Shown one piece after another: positions 6,258 to 8,486 of a DNA stretch of 8,486 bases. The DNA comes from Lentimicrobium sp. (GTDB lineage: Bacteria; Bacteroidota; Bacteroidia; Bacteroidales; Lentimicrobiaceae): positions 1 to 8,486 of the forward strand of contig JAAXUD010000086.1 in assembly GCA_013336205.1 (NCBI GenBank), given 5' to 3'. The notes below the pieces were generated by a model. The model saw nothing but the letters and a program-made list of their open reading frames with translations. It ran no database searches and had not been told where the DNA came from. Positions within the stretch are counted from its first letter, which is position 1. Each line of letters begins with the position of its first letter. Both the position numbers and the translations under genes were made by a program.

Positions 6258-6821
6258 ATGAAACCAATAAAAATAGAACCTCATGCGGGCCGGATCTTAA
6301 TCTCGGTGCCATTTCTGCAGGATTTTTATTTTAAGAAATCGGTTGTTTTAATTGCCGATCATAGCAGTGATGGCTCTTTTGGATTGATAATCAATAAACC
6401 TGTTGACGTTAAGCTAAGTGATATTTCCAGCGATTTTGAAGGATTTGAGGCGCCGGTATTCCTGGGAGGTCCTGTGAAAACCGATAGCTTGTTTTTTATT
6501 CATACCCGTCCGGATTTGATAGATGAAGGTGTGCCTATTCTGGAAGGATTGTATTGGGGCGGAAATATTGAAACGGTGCAGGAGATGATCAGGGAAAAGA
6601 GGCTCTCAAAAGATGAAATCCGGTTTTTTGTGGGTTACAGTGGCTGGTCGGCCAGGCAGTTGGATCGTGAACTTGAAGAAAATTCGTGGGTTGTATCGTT
6701 AACAGATATAAAACAAGTCATTAAGAGTAATCCTCTGGAACTTTGGGGGCAGACACTTAAAAAACTGGGTACCGAGTACTCATTCTGGGTAAATTATCCG
6801 CCAGATCCTACCTTGAATTAG
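6258..6821 (+). CDS. YqgE/AlgH family protein (UPF0301)
   Basis: This 187-residue cytoplasmic protein belongs to the widespread YqgE/AlgH family, whose biochemical role is not settled; Pseudomonas AlgH was linked to alginate regulation. Family landmarks are GRILISVPFLQDFYFKKSVV (11-30), the SFGLIINKP motif (40-48), VFLGGPV (67-73), GLYWGG (97-102) and the FFVGYSGWSARQLDREL block (123-139), ending with WVV (144-146). I chose the ATG at 6258 because it places GRILIS about ten residues from the N-terminus, as is usual. A GTG in frame at 6204 would add 18 residues with no family similarity. No obvious Shine-Dalgarno precedes either start, as is common in Bacteroidota. The gene diverges from the murL operon, and its TAG stop (6819-6821) overlaps the stop of the convergent rhomboid gene. 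Confidence 0.94.
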   Translation: MKPIKIEPHAGRILISVPFLQDFYFKKSVVLIADHSSDGSFGLIINKPVDVKLSDISSDFEGFEAPVFLGGPVKTDSLFFIHTRPDLIDEGVPILEGLYWGGNIETVQEMIREKRLSKDEIRFFVGYSGWSARQLDRELEENSWVVSLTDIKQVIKSNPLELWGQTLKKLGTEYSFWVNYPPDPTLN

Positions 6822-7441
6822 GAACCTAAGAAATTTCCAATCTGATTGATGAAACCCATCAGCAGCGCAGGCTTTAAAATTCCGGTGAAAATCAGTCCAA
6901 AAACTGCTCCCCAAAAGTGAGCGTCATGTCCTATATTGTCAGCTCCTTTTCTCGACATATACGCAGAGTAGGCAAGGTACATTGCTCCGAAAATGAAAGC
7001 CGGAATATCTACAGGTATGAATACAAACCTTATAGGAGATAGTGGTTGTATAAGTATACTGGCAAAAACAACAGCCGAAACTGCTCCTGATGCACCAACG
7101 GCTCTGTAATAAGGATCAGATTTATACCTGCCAAAAGAGGGCAGAGATGAAAGAGCAATACCGCCCAGATATAGCAACGAGAATAAATACTTTCCTTTTA
7201 TCCCGAAAAATACATCAAAATAGGTCTCAACTGCTTGTCCGAAGGATAACAGAACGAACATATTTACCAGCAGGTGCATCCAGTCTCCATGGATCAATGC
7301 GTGTGAAACAAACCTGTATCCCTGACGGTGATTGCTTATCATATAAGGGCTGAAAAGCAATTTATCAGCAATGCCGCGATTACTAAACGCAAGAACAGAT
7401 ATAGTTGCAGTAACTGCAATAATCACATAAGTGACAAACAT
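6818..7441 (-). CDS. Rhomboid family intramembrane serine protease
   Basis: This is a 207-residue polytopic protein with six predicted transmembrane segments, the bacterial rhomboid core. Rhomboids cleave substrate helices within the membrane using a Ser-His dyad. Visible active-site features are HGDWMHLLVNM (51-61), whose H56 and N60 match the oxyanion-side His and Asn of GlpG; GASGAVSA (116-123) with nucleophile S118; and AHFWGAVFG (174-182) with general-base H175. All key residues are present, so it should be active. The ATG at 7441 is seven bases downstream of the stop of the preceding membrane-protein gene, suggesting cotranscription. The gene ends on top of the yqgE stop (shared bases TTAG, 6818-6821), and no terminator fits between them. 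The physiological substrate is unknown. Confidence 0.94.
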   Translation of the reverse strand: MFVTYVIIAVTATISVLAFSNRGIADKLLFSPYMISNHRQGYRFVSHALIHGDWMHLLVNMFVLLSFGQAVETYFDVFFGIKGKYLFSLLYLGGIALSSLPSFGRYKSDPYYRAVGASGAVSAVVFASILIQPLSPIRFVFIPVDIPAFIFGAMYLAYSAYMSRKGADNIGHDAHFWGAVFGLIFTGILKPALLMGFINQIGNFLGS

Positions 7442-7448
7442 GAATAAA

Positions 7449-8264
7449 TTATTGTTTAATGGCAGTATGATCTATTTCTGAACCAAACATGCTATGCGGA
7501 ACAAGATAAACCAATAACATAATTATAGCTGCAACCAATGCCCAGCCCCGTTTCTCTTTGTTTCTGAAAAGCATTATTATCGCGAACACCCAGCCAAAAA
7601 CTGCTATAGCGGTTTTATTGTCAGTCATATCACCGAAATTAAGTATCCCTTTCAGGGGCCAACCGGTCCAGTATTCTCCAAATGCATATTTCTGAACAAT
7701 CGGTCCGAAAATAAGTCCGCCACCAATAAGCAGGAGTATTGTAATGATTGCCAGCCGAAGGGTGTTCTCTCCTTTTGCGATTGCTTCGATCCCGGCCCGG
7801 GTCGAAAACAACATAGCGAGAAACATCATTAAAATGTGCGGTATGAGTATTGCTGCGGGTACATTTCCCTTAAATCTCAGCACAACTGGTTCTTCTGTGA
7901 TTTTTACCGCATTAATGCCATCGGTAAGTGAAATCTCATACATAACTTTCCCGGCTGGAGGCTGATGCGGGATGTACGCAACCAGCTTCCCACCCTGGTG
8001 CTGCATCTCTACACTCGTCCAGTCATCATGACTTTTATAACGCTTAAATGTGAAAGTTCCGTTAAGTCTGCCGGAGGGCTCGTCTATGCTTATCTCTGCA
8101 TTATCAGGGCCTCCATATGATCGCAACAGTTTATACTTTATAGTTTCCTTTCCTATGGTTGCTTCTCCCTTTAGCGGATAGGTCGGGCCTGTGGCTCTTT
8201 GGTAAAAAATGGATGCAAGTGTAATTAGAATAGTTAAAATCCAGAAAAGATGATTTTTTTTCAT
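7449..8264 (-). CDS. Conserved-type five-helix membrane protein of unknown function
   Basis: I do not recognise a named family for this 271-residue protein. A signal-anchor-like helix (about 6-21) is followed by a 110-residue beta-rich extracytoplasmic segment (about 25-133, possibly Ig-like). Then come four more helices (about 136-153, 169-191, 217-233, 240-256). Positive charge in the 154-170 and 234-240 loops puts these in the cytoplasm, so the N-terminus is in. The most striking residues, EYWTGWP (197-203), DMTDNKT (212-218), H143 near the outer end of helix 2 and PHSMFGSE (256-263), all fall on the outer face. That clustering suggests a functional site there. It is 7 bases upstream of the rhomboid gene, probably in the same operon. 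The ATG at 8264 begins MKKNHLF, a good N-terminus for a signal anchor. The call is firm as a real gene; function is open. Confidence 0.85.
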   Translation of the reverse strand: MKKNHLFWILTILITLASIFYQRATGPTYPLKGEATIGKETIKYKLLRSYGGPDNAEISIDEPSGRLNGTFTFKRYKSHDDWTSVEMQHQGGKLVAYIPHQPPAGKVMYEISLTDGINAVKITEEPVVLRFKGNVPAAILIPHILMMFLAMLFSTRAGIEAIAKGENTLRLAIITILLLIGGGLIFGPIVQKYAFGEYWTGWPLKGILNFGDMTDNKTAIAVFGWVFAIIMLFRNKEKRGWALVAAIIMLLVYLVPHSMFGSEIDHTAIKQ

Positions 8265-8486
8265 CAGTTTAAAAGTATTTAAGGGAGAAATATTAAGAAA
8301 TTAAAGTGCAATATTAGCAAAAAGTCTAATCGATTCTACTATTAACATTTTGATGGCTGTTAGGTTCGAATCTGCCTAAATTTCTGGTGATTTCTTATGC
8401 TTTTTACATTAAATTTACGGAACGAGAAGGCAGTTTTTATAAAAGTATTCTTCAAATCGAAGAGCAATACTTCACACCTTAATGCA
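8265..8486. other. Non-coding end region with no gene supported
   Basis: This is about 220 bases of AT-rich sequence upstream of the five-helix membrane protein gene. Its promoter presumably lies here; TACTTTTA on the minus strand at 8271-8278 is one base off the -7 consensus but is only about 6 bases from the ATG and has no -33 partner. A frame from ATG 8397 is open to the window end (30 codons), and one on the minus strand is also open (8485-8360). Neither shows a family pattern or a ribosome-binding site. Confidence 0.5.
8443..8472. repeat. Imperfect inverted repeat near window end
   Basis: AAGTATT-CTTC (8443-8453) pairs with GAAG (8459-8462) and AATACTT (8466-8472) around a 5-base loop, with a 3-base AGC bulge. 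That is 11 paired positions in 30 bases. No T-run follows, so it is not a normal terminator. It could be an operator or a leader structure of a gene beyond the window. Confidence 0.4.

Noticed and set aside
8358..8380. A tRNA T-arm-like string (GGTTCGAAT)
   Set aside because: The flanking bases do not form a 5-bp T-stem, and no acceptor, D or anticodon arms are found around it. It is probably chance.
8397..8486. Start of a plus-strand gene running off the window
   Set aside because: Only 30 codons are visible, with no clear ribosome-binding site or recognisable N-terminus, and the opposite strand is equally open. It cannot be supported.

Overview
The window looks like ordinary chromosomal DNA from a member of the Bacteroidota, probably near the Bacteroidales or Marinilabiliales. 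Three things point there. Two promoters have the phylum-specific form, a TAnnTTTG -7 box with a TTG -33 box 19 bases upstream. Shine-Dalgarno sequences are weak and A-rich. The gene set includes a Thx ribosomal protein and proteins of typical Bacteroidota style. Base composition is moderately AT-rich and even throughout. I see no mobile element, CRISPR array, tRNA or rRNA.

Layout, left to right. At 1-408 (+) is the C-terminal part of an AAG-type 3-methyladenine DNA glycosylase, cut by the window edge. It converges through a two-way hairpin terminator on an HU-type DNA-binding protein (443-715, -). Next come methionyl-tRNA formyltransferase fmt (897-1850, -) and, behind a second hairpin, a membrane-anchored TPR protein (1979-2659, -). 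A divergent intergenic region separates these from the small ribosomal protein Thx with an unusually long tail (2927-3181, +). A third two-way terminator follows.

The most interesting part is 3236-5982 (-). It is a two-gene operon whose ORFs overlap by ATGA: first a MurL-type epimerase, then a MurD-family ligase. In Xanthomonas the equivalent pair (MurD2 + MurL) adds L-glutamate to UDP-MurNAc-L-Ala and then epimerises the terminal L-Glu to D-Glu. This bypasses the usual glutamate racemase route to D-Glu for peptidoglycan. Finding the pair outside a dcw cluster in a Bacteroidota-like genome suggests that this organism makes, or can make, its D-Glu peptidoglycan precursor this way.

From 6258 to 8264 there is a YqgE/AlgH protein (+) whose stop codon overlaps that of a convergent rhomboid protease (-). 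The rhomboid gene sits 7 bases downstream of a five-helix membrane protein of unknown function (7449-8264, -), and the two probably form an operon. The last ~220 bases hold no gene I can support, only an imperfect inverted repeat.
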